Positions 18,001 through 27,382 of a stretch of DNA of 64,000 nucleotides are shown here, one piece after another. The position numbers and the translations under genes were made by a program. The stretch spans positions 62,001-126,000 of the forward strand of contig NZ_UFQC01000018.1 in NCBI RefSeq assembly GCF_900496975.1, in the 5' to 3' direction. Under the pieces are notes generated by a model. That model saw only the letters and a list, made by a program, of their open reading frames with translations. It had not been told where the DNA came from and ran no database searches. Origin of the DNA: Achromobacter veterisilvae. GTDB taxonomy: Bacteria; Pseudomonadota; Gammaproteobacteria; Burkholderiales; Burkholderiaceae_B. How positions within the stretch are numbered: position 1 is the first letter of the stretch; each line of letters begins with the position of its first letter.

Positions 18001-20397
18001 CTAGAACCTGTACTTGACCCGTCCGATCACGCTGCGCCGGCTGCCCGGGTAGCAATCCGTGAGGTCGGAGCACGTTGCCAGGTATTCCTTGTCGAAAAGG
18101 TTGGTGGCGTTGACGGAAAGGGTCAAGTGCTTGTCCACGGCATACGAGACGCCCGCGTCGATGAGCGTGTGGGCCGCGATCTTCAGCGTATTGTCGTTAT
18201 CGCCGTAGGTCGAGCCCACGTAGCGCGCGCCCACGCCCAGGCTCAGGCCGGCCAGCGCGGAACGGCGCACCGTGTAGTTCAGCCAGCCGGATGCGGTGTG
18301 CTCGGGCACCAGCGCCGGGCGGTTGCCCTGGGTGGCATTGTTGGCGCGGGTGATCTCGGCGTTCACATAAGTATAGGAACCGGTGAAGTCCCAGCCGTCG
18401 GCCAGGCTGAACTTGCCCTCGACTTCGACGCCGCGCGACTGGACTTCGCCGGACGCGACCTGGAAGCCGGGGTTGAACAGGTCGTTGGTCAGGACGTTGC
18501 TTTTCTTGATGTCGAACACCGCCACCGTGTACAGCGAATCCGAGCCGGGCGGCTGGTACTTGACGCCCGCTTCCCATTGGCGTGCGCGGGACGGCGCGAA
18601 GGGGGCGCTGCCGTTGACGGGGGCCGACACGCCGGTATTCGGCAGGAAGGACTGGGCATAGCTGACGTAGGGCGCCACGCCGTTGGGCATGACGTAGTTC
18701 AGGCCGGCGCGGCCGCTGAAGCGCGTTCCGTCCTGGTCGGTATCGTCGTTCAGCAGCCGGTTCTCGGTCTTCTGGCTGTACCAGTCGTAGCGCCCGCCCA
18801 GCGTTACCACCCAGCGTTCGGCGAACCGGATCTGGTCCTGCAGGTACAGGCCGGTCTGGTGCGTGCGCTCCAGATAGTTCGCCAGCGGCGTCGAGGGCGT
18901 GGGAACGTCCACGCCATACACCGGATCGTAGGGGTTCAGGCTGGGCGCGGGGCCCATGGTGCGCGACACGTCCGCGCTGCTGCGGTTGAAGTCCAGGCCG
19001 GTCAGCAGCGTGTGGGACAGCGGCCCCGTGCGCAGGTCGAGCTGCACTTGGTTGTCCAGCGCCAGCGCGGTCATGCTTTCGTCGAAGCGGCGCGCCGAGC
19101 GCGTCAGCCCGGCCGGGTCCAGGCCCACCACCAGCACGTTGTCCAGCAGGGCGTCGACCCGGCCGTAGCGCAGGTTCTGGCGCACCTGCACGGTGTCGTT
19201 GAACCGGTGTTCGAACAGGTAGCCGATGGTCTTCTGCTTCTGGTCGTAGCGGTTGAAGCTGGGATCGCCGTTGCGCAGATCGGTGGGTTTGCCGTTCACC
19301 GTGACGGTACCTATGGTGCCGCCGGAGCGGTCATGCAGGAATTCCGTCTGCAGGGTGAAACGCGTGGCGGCCGAGGGCGCCCAGGTCAGGGACGGGGCGG
19401 CGAAGAGCCGGTCGTCGGAGATGCGGTCGCCGTTGGGATAGGTGAATTGCGTGTTGGAGTCCCGCGCCACGCCCACCAGGCGGTAGAGCAGGGTGCCGCT
19501 TTCGTTCGCGGGCCCCGTCAGGTCCACCGCGGCCTGCTTGCGCTGGAAGCTGCCGTATTCCAGTTCGGTCTCGTACTGCGGCGTGGCCGAAGGCAGCTTG
19601 CTGACCCGGTTGATCAGGCCTCCGGCGTCGCCCTGGCCGTAGAGCACCGAAGACGGGCCGCGCAGCACTTCGACGCGCTCGAGCGCGTAGGGCTCGCTGC
19701 GGAACAGCGTGTAGCCGGTGGCGGCCTGGCGCAAGCCGTCCTTGTAGTCGCTGGTGGCTTGCGCATTGAAGCCGCGCATCATGACCCAGTCGAAGCCTTT
19801 CGGATCCACGCCATAGGTCTCGACCGCCACGCCGGGCACGTAGCGCAGGACCTCCGTCACGCTCTGCGCATTCTGCGCTTCCATCTGCGCGCGCGTCACC
19901 ACGGAAATGGACTGCGGCGTCTCCAGGATCGACGTGTCCGTCTTGGTGCCGGCGCGCGACTCCTGGGCGACATAGCTGTCGGGCGCGACACCGGCGCCGC
20001 TCACGGTGACGGCTTCCAGCGTCGCCACGCCGGCCTGGCCCGCCGGCACGCGGCGCAGGACATAGCCGCCGCCCTGGGACTGGGCCGCCAGGCCGCTGCC
20101 GGCCAGGATCGCGGCGAACCCTTCGCGCACCCCATAGGCGCCGCGCAGGCCCTGACTGCTGGCGCCGGCGGTCAGGGAGCCGTCGATCGTGATCATGACT
20201 CCGGCCCGCTGCGCATAGGCGTTGAGGACCTGGTCCAGCGTGCCGGCGGGAATGTCGTAGACGATCGGAGCCAGGCTGCGCGAAGCGGACGGCTGCGCGT
20301 CGGCGGCCGCGCCGGGAGCGGGCGCGGCCACAGCCAGCGAAGCCAGGGCAAGCGCCACGGCGCGCCGGGTAGCCGTGAGGGGGAAGCGGAATTGCAT
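18001..20397 (-). CDS. TonB-dependent siderophore receptor with N-terminal signalling domain (FpvA/FecA type)
   Basis: Outer-membrane transporter for a ferric siderophore. The 798 residues comprise a signal peptide (about 1-30), an STN signalling domain (about 43-115, IVYDIPAGTLDQVLNAYAQ) that contacts FecR, a TonB-box-like LEAVTVSG, the plug, and a 22-strand barrel ending in aromatic VKYRF as outer-membrane proteins do. The STN domain and the adjacent fecI-fecR show it is a transducer as well as a transporter. It lies 70 nt downstream of fecR on the same strand, with Fur control expected from the upstream box. The siderophore is unknown; hydroxamate or pyoverdine-like ligands are usual in this subfamily. 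Confidence 0.94.
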   Translation of the reverse strand: MQFRFPLTATRRAVALALASLAVAAPAPGAAADAQPSASRSLAPIVYDIPAGTLDQVLNAYAQRAGVMITIDGSLTAGASSQGLRGAYGVREGFAAILAGSGLAAQSQGGGYVLRRVPAGQAGVATLEAVTVSGAGVAPDSYVAQESRAGTKTDTSILETPQSISVVTRAQMEAQNAQSVTEVLRYVPGVAVETYGVDPKGFDWVMMRGFNAQATSDYKDGLRQAATGYTLFRSEPYALERVEVLRGPSSVLYGQGDAGGLINRVSKLPSATPQYETELEYGSFQRKQAAVDLTGPANESGTLLYRLVGVARDSNTQFTYPNGDRISDDRLFAAPSLTWAPSAATRFTLQTEFLHDRSGGTIGTVTVNGKPTDLRNGDPSFNRYDQKQKTIGYLFEHRFNDTVQVRQNLRYGRVDALLDNVLVVGLDPAGLTRSARRFDESMTALALDNQVQLDLRTGPLSHTLLTGLDFNRSSADVSRTMGPAPSLNPYDPVYGVDVPTPSTPLANYLERTHQTGLYLQDQIRFAERWVVTLGGRYDWYSQKTENRLLNDDTDQDGTRFSGRAGLNYVMPNGVAPYVSYAQSFLPNTGVSAPVNGSAPFAPSRARQWEAGVKYQPPGSDSLYTVAVFDIKKSNVLTNDLFNPGFQVASGEVQSRGVEVEGKFSLADGWDFTGSYTYVNAEITRANNATQGNRPALVPEHTASGWLNYTVRRSALAGLSLGVGARYVGSTYGDNDNTLKIAAHTLIDAGVSYAVDKHLTLSVNATNLFDKEYLATCSDLTDCYPGSRRSVIGRVKYRF

Positions 20398-20467
20398 ATC
20401 GGAAGTTCTCGTCGGGGTGTGGGAATAGCAGGGTTATTCACGTATCCCGAACGAAATCGAAAAAGTG

Positions 20468-21442
20468 CTACGGTCGCGGTGAGTTTTTTTCCACTACGAT
20501 CCAGTAGTCCGTATAGCGCGCGATCCGCAAGGGCAGGGCCGCGGAGAGCGATGCCAGGATGCGGTCCGTATCGCCGAGCGGATAAACGCCCGACACGATC
20601 AGGTCGGCCACGTCCGCGTGGCAGCGGATCACGCCGCGGCGGTAGCGTCCGACCTGCTCCAGGAAGTCGGCCAGGCGCATGCGCTCGGCCACCAGTTGAT
20701 CGTTCAGCCAGGAAGGCTGCTGCCCGCTCACTGTCCGGGCCGGCTCGGCGCCCGCCGTGGTGAACGAGGCCGCCTGGCCCGCGGCCAGCACCATCGGGCA
20801 GCCTTGCGACGGCTGGATCTCGACCGCGCCCTCATACACGGCGACCGCTACGTCGCCGCGGCGGCGGTCCACGCTGTAGCGCGTGCCCAGCGCGCGGATA
20901 CTGCCCAGATCGGTGGTGACGATGAACGGACGGCCTTGCGCCCGCGGGCCGTGGCCGGTCTCGATGTACAGTTCGCCGCGGCGCAGCGCGACGCGCCGCG
21001 CGTCGGGGCCGTAATGGATGTCCACGGCGCTGTCGCCGCCGAGCATCAGAAGGGTGCCATCGTCGAGCACTACCTTGCGCCGCTCGCCCACCGCGCTACG
21101 GTAGTCGGCCGCATACGCGGACCAGGGCACTTGACGGGCGGCCAGTCCGGCGACGCCGGCGCCCAGCAGGCCGAACCCCATCAGGCGCAGCGCCTGGCGC
21201 CGGCCGGCCTTGCGGCCCGAGACGGCCAGGGCGCGGGCCGAGGCCTCGGGCGACACGCCCAGCAGGCGCGTGTCGATGCGCTGCACGTGCTGCCACGCGC
21301 GCTCATGGTCGGGGTGGGCCGCAAGCCAGCGCTGCCAGGCCGCGCGCTCGTCGTCGCTGACTTCGCCGGACCACATGACCACCAGCCAGTGCAGGCCCTG
21401 CGCCAATGCGGGTTCGGGGATGCCGTGCTCCATCGCGGTCAC
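20468..21442 (-). CDS. fecR: FecR-family anti-sigma regulator
   Basis: Inner-membrane signal relay between the receptor's STN domain and the ECF sigma factor. The 324 residues show a cytoplasmic N-terminal domain (WLVVMWSGEVSDDERAAWQRW, DUF4880-like, sigma-binding), one membrane segment at about residues 85-105 and a periplasmic FecR domain (VVLDDGTLLMLGGDSAVDI, GELYIETGHG). GTG 21442 overlaps the fecI stop by 4 nt; ATG 21433 is an alternative start. The gene order sigma-FecR-receptor is the classic cell-surface signalling module. Confidence 0.92.
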   Translation of the reverse strand: MTAMEHGIPEPALAQGLHWLVVMWSGEVSDDERAAWQRWLAAHPDHERAWQHVQRIDTRLLGVSPEASARALAVSGRKAGRRQALRLMGFGLLGAGVAGLAARQVPWSAYAADYRSAVGERRKVVLDDGTLLMLGGDSAVDIHYGPDARRVALRRGELYIETGHGPRAQGRPFIVTTDLGSIRALGTRYSVDRRRGDVAVAVYEGAVEIQPSQGCPMVLAAGQAASFTTAGAEPARTVSGQQPSWLNDQLVAERMRLADFLEQVGRYRRGVIRCHADVADLIVSGVYPLGDTDRILASLSAALPLRIARYTDYWIVVEKNSPRP

Positions 21443-21945
21443 AGCGCCGCCATGCAGGCCTGCGCGGCGCGCAGCATGTGCTTGCGCACCAGGGCGACCG
21501 ACACGTCCAGGCGCTGGGCGATCTCGGAATACTTGAGCCCTTCGAAGCGCGACAGGATGAAGACCTGCCGCGCGCGGGCCGGCAGCGCATCCAGCGCGGC
21601 GTCCACGGCGACCAGCGTCTCCAGCGCCAGCGCGCGGGCTTCGGCGGACGGCATGTGCGCCTCGGGCAACTGGGCAAGCGCCTCCAGGTAGGCGGCTTCC
21701 AGGGAGCGGCGGCGGAACAGGTCGATGACCAGCCCCTTGGCGATCTGGGTCAGGAACGCGCGCGCCTGGCCGGCCTCGGGCAGCCGGCCGGAGCTGAGCA
21801 GCCGTTCATAGGTGTCGTGCGAAAGGTCGGCGGCATCGTGCGCGCAGCCGAGCCGGCGCCGCAACCATCCCGCCAGCCATCCATGATGGTCGCGGTAAAG
21901 CGCGCTCAAGGCATGTTGCGCCGCAGGCTGGTTCGCCGCCGTCAC
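21439..21945 (-). CDS. fecI: FecI-type ECF sigma factor
   Basis: Directs RNA polymerase to the receptor gene when the ferric siderophore is bound. The 168 residues contain region 2 (HDAADLSHDTYERLL) and region 4 (LPARARQVFILSRFEGLKYSEIAQRL with SVALVRKHM as recognition helix). GTG 21945 is the start that places the usual N-terminal ALYRDHHGWLAGWLRRRL correctly. It is the first gene of the iron module, 27 nt from a near-consensus Fur box. It overlaps fecR by 4 nt. Confidence 0.93.
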   Translation of the reverse strand: MTAANQPAAQHALSALYRDHHGWLAGWLRRRLGCAHDAADLSHDTYERLLSSGRLPEAGQARAFLTQIAKGLVIDLFRRRSLEAAYLEALAQLPEAHMPSAEARALALETLVAVDAALDALPARARQVFILSRFEGLKYSEIAQRLDVSVALVRKHMLRAAQACMAAL

Positions 21946-21972
21946 GATGATGTCTCGCTGATCTTAAAGGTT

Positions 21973-21991
21973 GATAATGATAATCGTTGTT
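21973..21991 (-). promoter_or_regulatory. Fur box upstream of fecI
   Basis: GATAATGATAATCGTTGTT matches 16 of 19 positions of the consensus GATAATGATAATCATTATC. It lies 28 nt upstream of the fecI start in the divergent fecI/chemoreceptor gap. Iron-replete repression of the sigma-FecR-receptor operon is expected from known Fur biology. Confidence 0.85.
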
Positions 21992-22057
21992 AATTTGGTT
22001 AGACAAGCCGTGAAATCAGGCTTGTCGGAGGGGCGGTATGTAACCCAATGAGATATT

Positions 22058-22084
22058 TAACTTTTCATTGCATTGCGCCGTAAT
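22058..22084 (+). promoter_or_regulatory. Possible FliA (sigma-28) promoter of the chemoreceptor gene
   Basis: TAACTTTT, an exact 11-nt spacer, then GCCGTAAT resembles TAAAGTTT-N11-GCCGATAA (6 of 8 and 5 of 8 matches, with the GCCG core intact). It ends 39 nt before the chemoreceptor ATG. Chemoreceptors are commonly in the FliA regulon, which fits, but the match is imperfect. Confidence 0.5.
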
Positions 22085-22123
22085 AGGGTGAAGCTTTACG
22101 CAACCCCCCGGAGTGCCCCCCCC

Positions 22124-23752
22124 ATGTTCAAGAATTTAAGTATCCGCGCGGTCTTGACGACCGCTTTAGTCGTTTTCTTCACGCTTTTCCTGGCCACCGG
22201 CATCGCGGTCCACCAGCAGCTCACCTCCAACCGCAGTTCCATCGAGGTGTTGATGGACACCAACCTGGTCCGCGCCAACGCCGTGGACGGCGCGGGCGCC
22301 GAGCTGTTGCGCGCCCGGCTGGTGCTGCTGGCGGCCCAGACGGCGCTGATGGAAGGCAAGGGCATCGCCAATCTGGCCAGCATGCAGCGCCTGGACGGCT
22401 ATACCAAGAAGGCCGGCGACCTGATCCAGACGGCGCGCCAGACGCCCGAGACCTCGGCCGAAGGCAAGCCGCTGTTCGATGCCGCGCTGGCGGCCTACGA
22501 CGTCTACCAGCGCGATGCCATCGTTCCCATGATCGCCGCCATCCGCGCGGGCAATGCCCAGGACGCCGGCTGGCTGAACCTCGAGAAGGTGACGCCGCTG
22601 GGCCTGATCTTCACCGCGGCCATCCAGAAGTACGTGGACTACGCCGACGAGGTCGGCCAGCGCGTGGCCCGCGACGCCTCCACCCGCATCAACGGCGCGA
22701 TCGCCGTGCTGGTCGGCCTGTTGATCGTCGTGGGCGTGCTGGTGGTGGGCTTGTACGCCGTGTTCGCGCGCTCGGTCTTCCGTCCGCTGCACGAGGCCGG
22801 CCGCCTGTTCGACCGCATCGCCGCCGGCGACCTGACCAATCGCATCGAGCAGCGCGGCAATAACGAAATCGGCATTCTGTACGGCGCCGTCAAGCGCATG
22901 CAGGACAGCCTGGCCCGCACCGTGTCGGCCGTGCGCCTGGGCGTGGAAGAGATCCATACCGGCTCGCGCGAGATCGCCGCGGGCAACATCGACCTGTCTT
23001 CCCGCACCGAGCAGCAGGCGGCGTCCCTGGAAGAGACCGCCGCCAGCATGGACGAACTGTCGTCCACCGTGCGCAACAACGCCGAAAGCTCGCGCAGCGC
23101 GTCGGAACTGGCGATGGCCGCTTCCGAGGTGGCCACGCGCGGCGGCCGGGCGGTGGGCGACGTGGTCGGCACGATGCGCGGCATCGCCGACAGCTCCAAC
23201 CGCATCGCGGACATCGTGGGCGTGATCGACGGCATCGCCTTCCAGACCAACATCCTGGCGTTGAACGCGGCGGTGGAAGCGGCGCGGGCGGGCGAGCAGG
23301 GCAAGGGCTTCGCGGTCGTGGCCAGCGAAGTGCGCGCCCTGGCGCAGCGCAGCGCCGCCGCCGCCAAGGAAATCAAGGGCTTGATCGACGATTCGGTGCA
23401 GAAGGTGTCGATCGGTTCGGACCAGGTGGAGGCCGCCGGCGCCACCATGCAGGAGATCGTTACCTCCGTGCGCCGCGTGACGGACATCATCAACGAGATT
23501 TCCAGCGCGTCCGAGGAGCAATCGCAGGGGATCCAGCAGGTGAACCAGGCTGTGTCGCAGATGGACAGCGTGACGCAGCAGAACGCGGCGCTGGTGGAGC
23601 AGGCCGCCGCGTCCGCGGCGTCGCTGGAAACCCAGGCCCAGCGCTTGCGCGAGGCGGTGGCGGTGTTCAAGTTGCAGGCGGGCGGCCAGGTGATCGACGC
23701 GGAGGCGCCGGTGTTGGGGCGTGGCGGGGCAGCGGCGTTGATCGGGGCTTGA
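22124..23752 (+). CDS. Methyl-accepting chemotaxis protein (Tsr/Tar type)
   Basis: Inner-membrane chemoreceptor. The 542 residues have TM1 at about 8-28, a periplasmic four-helix bundle sensor to about 190, TM2 at about 191-213, a HAMP domain ([20 protein letters not shown]) and a cytoplasmic signalling hairpin with the invariant [20 protein letters not shown] tip region. No C-terminal NWETF-like CheR/CheB tether is present, so methylation must rely on other receptors or direct docking. ATG 22124 is chosen since TM1 follows at once and GGAG lies about 10 nt upstream. It is monocistronic; the ligand is unknown. Confidence 0.95.
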   Translation: MFKNLSIRAVLTTALVVFFTLFLATGIAVHQQLTSNRSSIEVLMDTNLVRANAVDGAGAELLRARLVLLAAQTALMEGKGIANLASMQRLDGYTKKAGDLIQTARQTPETSAEGKPLFDAALAAYDVYQRDAIVPMIAAIRAGNAQDAGWLNLEKVTPLGLIFTAAIQKYVDYADEVGQRVARDASTRINGAIAVLVGLLIVVGVLVVGLYAVFARSVFRPLHEAGRLFDRIAAGDLTNRIEQRGNNEIGILYGAVKRMQDSLARTVSAVRLGVEEIHTGSREIAAGNIDLSSRTEQQAASLEETAASMDELSSTVRNNAESSRSASELAMAASEVATRGGRAVGDVVGTMRGIADSSNRIADIVGVIDGIAFQTNILALNAAVEAARAGEQGKGFAVVASEVRALAQRSAAAAKEIKGLIDDSVQKVSIGSDQVEAAGATMQEIVTSVRRVTDIINEISSASEEQSQGIQQVNQAVSQMDSVTQQNAALVEQAAASAASLETQAQRLREAVAVFKLQAGGQVIDAEAPVLGRGGAAALIGA

Positions 23753-23762
23753 TTTGACTTGG

Positions 23763-23968
23763 GGGTGTCAGACACCCGGGTAGGTTGGCGTCAGCGGGGC
23801 GTGCGTTTCGTACGGGTGTCAGACACTTGGACTGGGCAGGGTGTCAGACACTTGGACGGAGCACGTGTCTGTCAGTCCAGATGTCTGACACCCGCAGTCC
23901 AGGTGTCTGACACCCGTACGAGATAACCTCCAGGCTGACCCCGACGTCCCGCGGGTGTCTGACACCCC
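23763..23968. repeat. Palindrome cluster C: five exact and two imperfect GTGTC-W-GACAC copies
   Basis: Exact copies are at 23765-23775, 23816-23826, 23841-23851, 23903-23913 and 23955-23965. A one-mismatch copy starts at 23880 and a degenerate GTGTCTGTCAG at 23865. The block from 23903 (palindrome, CCGTACGAGA, then CCTCCAGGCTGA, then CGGGTGTCTGACACC) parallels cluster B from 10351. The 314-base gap between the chemoreceptor and the M20 peptidase holds no gene beyond this cluster. Confidence 0.92.
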
Positions 23969-24066
23969 CACCCCCCCAAAAATCAATCAGGGACAAAAGA
24001 TGCCAGCCCCGGCGCGCAGGCATAAAATAGCGGTTTGCCCATCCCACCCGCACAGGATCCCGCGCC

Positions 24067-25539
24067 ATGAACGCACGCATCCCCGAAGACGCTCTTCCTC
24101 CCACCCTCGATCCGAAGGCTCTGCAGGCTTTTGTGGACGACAAGTGGGACAACGAGATCATCCCGGCGCTGACCGACTACATCGCCATCCCCGCCAAGAG
24201 CCCGGCCTTCGATGCCGACTGGGAAAAGAACGCGTTCATCGAGCGCGTGGTGCGCGACGCCGCGCAGTGGGTCGAGGCGCAGAAGGTCTCGGGCCTGAAG
24301 CTGGAAGTGGTGCGCCTGCCGGGCCGCACGCCCGTCATCTTCTTCGACGCGCCCGCCACCCGCAGCGACAACGGCGATACCGTGCTGCTGTACGGCCACC
24401 TGGACAAGCAGCCTGAATTCTCGGGCTGGCGCGCCGGCCTGGGCCCGTGGACGCCCAAGTACGAAGACGGCAAGCTGTACGGCCGCGGCGGCGCGGACGA
24501 CGGCTATGCCGTGTACGCCTCGTTGACCGCCATCATGGCGCTGGACAAGCAGGGCATCCCGCGCCCGCGCTGCGTGGGCATCGTCGAAACCTGTGAAGAA
24601 TCCGGCAGTTACGACCTGCTGCCCTACGTGGACACGCTGCGCGACCGCCTGGGCAACGTGGCGCTGGTGGTGTGCCTGGATTCGGGCGCCGGCAACTACG
24701 ACCAGCTATGGATGACGACCTCGCTGCGCGGCATGGTGGCCGGCACGCTGGAAGTCCAGGTGCTGGACGAAGGCGTGCACTCGGGCGACTCCAGCGGCGT
24801 CGTGCCCTCGTCGTTCCGCATCCTGCGCCATCTGCTGGATCGCCTGGAAGACAGCGGCACCGGCCGCCTGCTGCCGCAAAGCCTGCATTGCGACATTCCC
24901 GCCGACCGCATCGAACAGGTGCACGCCACCGCGCGCATCCTGGGCGACGAGGTCTGGCGCCGCTTCCCCTGGAGCTGCGGCGCCGAGGGCGGCTTCGTGC
25001 TGCCCATGACGACCGAGCCCGAAGAGGCCCTGCTGAACCGCACCTGGCGTCCGACCCTGTCCGTGACCGGCGCCGAAGGCCTGCCGCCGCTGTCCAGCGC
25101 TGGCAACGTGCTGCGTCCGCGCACCGCGTTCAAGCTGTCGCTGCGCCTGCCGCCGCTGGTGGACGCCGTGGCCGCGTCGCAGGAAATCAAGGCGCTGCTG
25201 GAAGCCGACGCGCCCTATAACGCCAAGGTGATCTTCAAGGCCAACGAAGGCGCGGCCACCGGCTGGAACGCGCCGGCGTCCGAGGCCTGGCTCACGCAGG
25301 CGCTGGACGTCGCGTCCCAGCAGTACTACGGCGTCCCTTGCGGCTATATCGGCCAGGGCGGCACGATTCCGCTGATGAGCATCCTGCAGAAGGGCTTCCC
25401 CAAGGCCCAGTTCATGGTCTGCGGCGTGCTGGGCCCCAAGTCCAACGCCCACGGTCCCAATGAATTCCTGCACGTGCCCTACGGCAAGAAGTTGACCGCG
25501 GCGGTCGCCCAGACCATGGCGGCCATGCCGGGCGCCTGA
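24067..25539 (+). CDS. M20-family metallopeptidase (dipeptidase-like)
   Basis: A 490-residue cytoplasmic zinc peptidase or amidohydrolase. Zinc and catalytic motifs are LLYGHLDKQ (metal His111), GRGGADDGYA (bridging Asp), ETCEESGS (catalytic Glu and metal Glu), a DSGAGN segment and GPKSNAHGPNEF with the last metal His. The lid/dimerisation domain lies between about 215 and 400. It belongs to the PepV/CNDP-like subgroup that hydrolyses dipeptides. An own terminator follows it, then the DUF1415 gene. Substrate specificity is unknown. Confidence 0.92.
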   Translation: MNARIPEDALPPTLDPKALQAFVDDKWDNEIIPALTDYIAIPAKSPAFDADWEKNAFIERVVRDAAQWVEAQKVSGLKLEVVRLPGRTPVIFFDAPATRSDNGDTVLLYGHLDKQPEFSGWRAGLGPWTPKYEDGKLYGRGGADDGYAVYASLTAIMALDKQGIPRPRCVGIVETCEESGSYDLLPYVDTLRDRLGNVALVVCLDSGAGNYDQLWMTTSLRGMVAGTLEVQVLDEGVHSGDSSGVVPSSFRILRHLLDRLEDSGTGRLLPQSLHCDIPADRIEQVHATARILGDEVWRRFPWSCGAEGGFVLPMTTEPEEALLNRTWRPTLSVTGAEGLPPLSSAGNVLRPRTAFKLSLRLPPLVDAVAASQEIKALLEADAPYNAKVIFKANEGAATGWNAPASEAWLTQALDVASQQYYGVPCGYIGQGGTIPLMSILQKGFPKAQFMVCGVLGPKSNAHGPNEFLHVPYGKKLTAAVAQTMAAMPGA

Positions 25540-25557
25540 CAGGCGCGCACGCCTCAC

Positions 25558-25595
25558 AGAGCGCGGGCCGTTCGGTCTTGCGCTCTTTCTTTTTT
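25558..25595 (+). terminator. Terminator between the M20 peptidase and DUF1415 genes
   Basis: AGAGCGC (25558-25564) pairs with GCGCTCT (25580-25586); the following TTTCTTTTTT completes a Rho-independent signal. The 15-nt loop is large, so it may be leaky. Confidence 0.7.
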
Positions 25596-25608
25596 CAGGA
25601 CTGACCCG

Positions 25609-26166
25609 ATGATTTCCACTTCCGACGCCTACGCCAACGTGGTTGCCGAAACCCGCGATTGGCTGACCAAGGCCGTGATCGGCCTGAACCTCTGTCCGTT
25701 CGCCAAGGCGGTTCAGGTCAAGGACCAGATCCGCTTTGCCGTCAGCGACGCCACCGACGCCGAAGGCGTCCTGACCGACCTGCAGGACGAACTGGCGCTG
25801 TTGGCCGAAACCGATCCCGGGCAGATCGACACGACCTTGCTGATCCTGCCCGACACGCTGGACGACTTCCTGGAGTTCAATGACTTCGAGGACCTGGCGG
25901 ACCGCCTGCTCAAGCGCATGCGCCTGGTGGGCGAGCTGCAGGTGGCGACGTTCCACCCGCAGTTCCAGTTCGCGGATACCGAGCCGGACGACATCACCAA
26001 CTACACGAACCGCTCGCCGTACCCCATCCTGCACCTGTTGCGCGAAGACAGCATCGACCGCGCGGTGGAATCGTTCCCGGACGCCGCCGAGATCTACGAG
26101 AAGAACATCGACACGATGCGCCGCCTGGGTATCGAGGGCTGGAAGAAGCTCATGGCCAAGTCCTGA
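25609..26166 (+). CDS. DUF1415 family protein
   Basis: A 185-residue cytoplasmic protein of unknown function, conserved across beta- and gammaproteobacteria. The diagnostic segments are GLNLCPFAK (Cys29), the TTLLILPDTLDDFLEFNDF motif, and FHPQFQFADTEPDDITNYTNRSPYP near residues 118-142, where conserved His, Gln, Asp and Asn suggest a polar binding site. It follows the M20 gene's terminator by 13 nt. No biochemical role is established, and none is proposed here. Confidence 0.88.
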   Translation: MISTSDAYANVVAETRDWLTKAVIGLNLCPFAKAVQVKDQIRFAVSDATDAEGVLTDLQDELALLAETDPGQIDTTLLILPDTLDDFLEFNDFEDLADRLLKRMRLVGELQVATFHPQFQFADTEPDDITNYTNRSPYPILHLLREDSIDRAVESFPDAAEIYEKNIDTMRRLGIEGWKKLMAKS

Positions 26167-26193
26167 TCCGGACAAGGCCGGATCGCATACCAA

Positions 26194-26210
26194 ATACCGT
26201 TCTGCGGAAT
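26194..26210. promoter_or_regulatory. IclR-like operator before the Bug-thioesterase unit
   Basis: ATACCG-N5-CGGAAT is an inverted repeat with one mismatch in the arms. It matches the perfect palindrome ATTCCG-N5-CGGAAT before the thiolase operon (28845-28861) in 13 of 17 positions, including both arms. It lies 176 nt upstream of the Bug receptor start. The remaining 220-base gap holds no gene; a palindromic GGGATATCCC at about 26229-26238 is a possible second regulatory element. Confidence 0.55.
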
Positions 26211-26386
26211 ATGGCTCCCAGGGAGTATCGGGATATCCCTAGATAGCCCATCCCTGGTATTGCATACAACATACGTTTTTCCGGGCCATCCGCCGTTCAG
26301 CGGAGGGGGCCGCGGGACCTTCCCCTTCCATTGCTTTGGCCCGCCGCCGGTCGAGCGCGCGGGCGTAGTCCTTGCCGGAGAGCCGT

Positions 26387-27373
26387 ATGCGATTTACCCG
26401 CCGCCATGCCTTGGGCGCGCTTGCCGCGCTGCCCCTCGTTTCGCGCCCGGCCTGGGCCCAGAACACTTTTCCAACCCGGCCCGTGCGCTTGCTGGTGGGC
26501 TTCGCCCCGGGCGGGCTGACCGACATCGCGGCGCGCGCCCTGGCCGAACGCATGGGCAAGACGCTGAAGCAGAGCGTGGTCGTGGAGAACCGCCCCGGCG
26601 GCCAGGCCATCATCGCCACCGTGGCGGTGGCGCGCGCCGAGCCGGACGGCTACACGCTGGGCTTCGCGGGCACCAACGGCATGATCCTGAACCCCTTGCT
26701 CTACAACAACCTGCCTTACCAGCAGTCGGATTTCAAGCAGTTGGGGTCGATGGGCAAGTCGCCCATGCTGTTGATCGTGAGTCCCACGCTGGGCGTGAAG
26801 AACGTGCAGGAATTCATCGCCCTGGCCAAGAAGAAGCCTGGCGACATTACGTGCGCGCACGCGGGGCGCGGCGTCATCAATCACCTGGCCCTGCTGCATT
26901 TCCAGTCCAAGACCGGGACGCAGTTCCAGGACGTTCCCTACAAGGGCAGCGGCCCCGCGCTGCTGGACCTCATGGCCGGCACGGTCCAAAGCACCTTCGA
27001 TTTCCCGACCTCGGCGCTGCCCAACATCAAATCGGGCAAGCTGCAGGTGCTGGCCGTGACGTCCGACAAGCGCCTGTCCAGCCTGCCTGACGTGCCCACC
27101 ATGAAGGAAGCCGGGGTGGACGGCTTCGAACTCTACACCCGCATGATGATTTCGGGTCCGGCCGCGATGCCGGCCCCGGTGGTCAAGACGCTGGAGAACG
27201 CCGTGCGCGAAGGCACGCGCGATCCCGGCCTGGTGCAGCAGTTCGCGGACCAGGGCGTGACCGTGGAGTTCACCTCGTCGGCCGACCTGGACCGGGTCAT
27301 CGCCGAGGAATCCGCCATGTGGGCCCAGGTCATCAAGGCCAATGGCGTGCCCAGGACCGACCTGAAGAGCTAA
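26387..27373 (+). CDS. Bug/TctC-family periplasmic substrate-binding protein
   Basis: A 328-residue receptor whose leader carries a twin-arginine-like FTRRHALG followed by a hydrophobic stretch and cleavage near AWAQ, so export may use Tat. Ligand loops VGFAPGGLTD, GFAGTNGM and VPYKGSGPAL and the SLPDVPTMKEAG motif are typical. ATG 26387 is preferred to the upstream TTG (26372) because GGAGAG precedes it at the right distance. The thioesterase gene begins 9 nt after its stop, so the two form an operon. Probably imports the substrate of the flanking CoA-dependent pathway. Confidence 0.9.
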   Translation: MRFTRRHALGALAALPLVSRPAWAQNTFPTRPVRLLVGFAPGGLTDIAARALAERMGKTLKQSVVVENRPGGQAIIATVAVARAEPDGYTLGFAGTNGMILNPLLYNNLPYQQSDFKQLGSMGKSPMLLIVSPTLGVKNVQEFIALAKKKPGDITCAHAGRGVINHLALLHFQSKTGTQFQDVPYKGSGPALLDLMAGTVQSTFDFPTSALPNIKSGKLQVLAVTSDKRLSSLPDVPTMKEAGVDGFELYTRMMISGPAAMPAPVVKTLENAVREGTRDPGLVQQFADQGVTVEFTSSADLDRVIAEESAMWAQVIKANGVPRTDLKS

Positions 27374-27382
27374 GGAGCCGCC

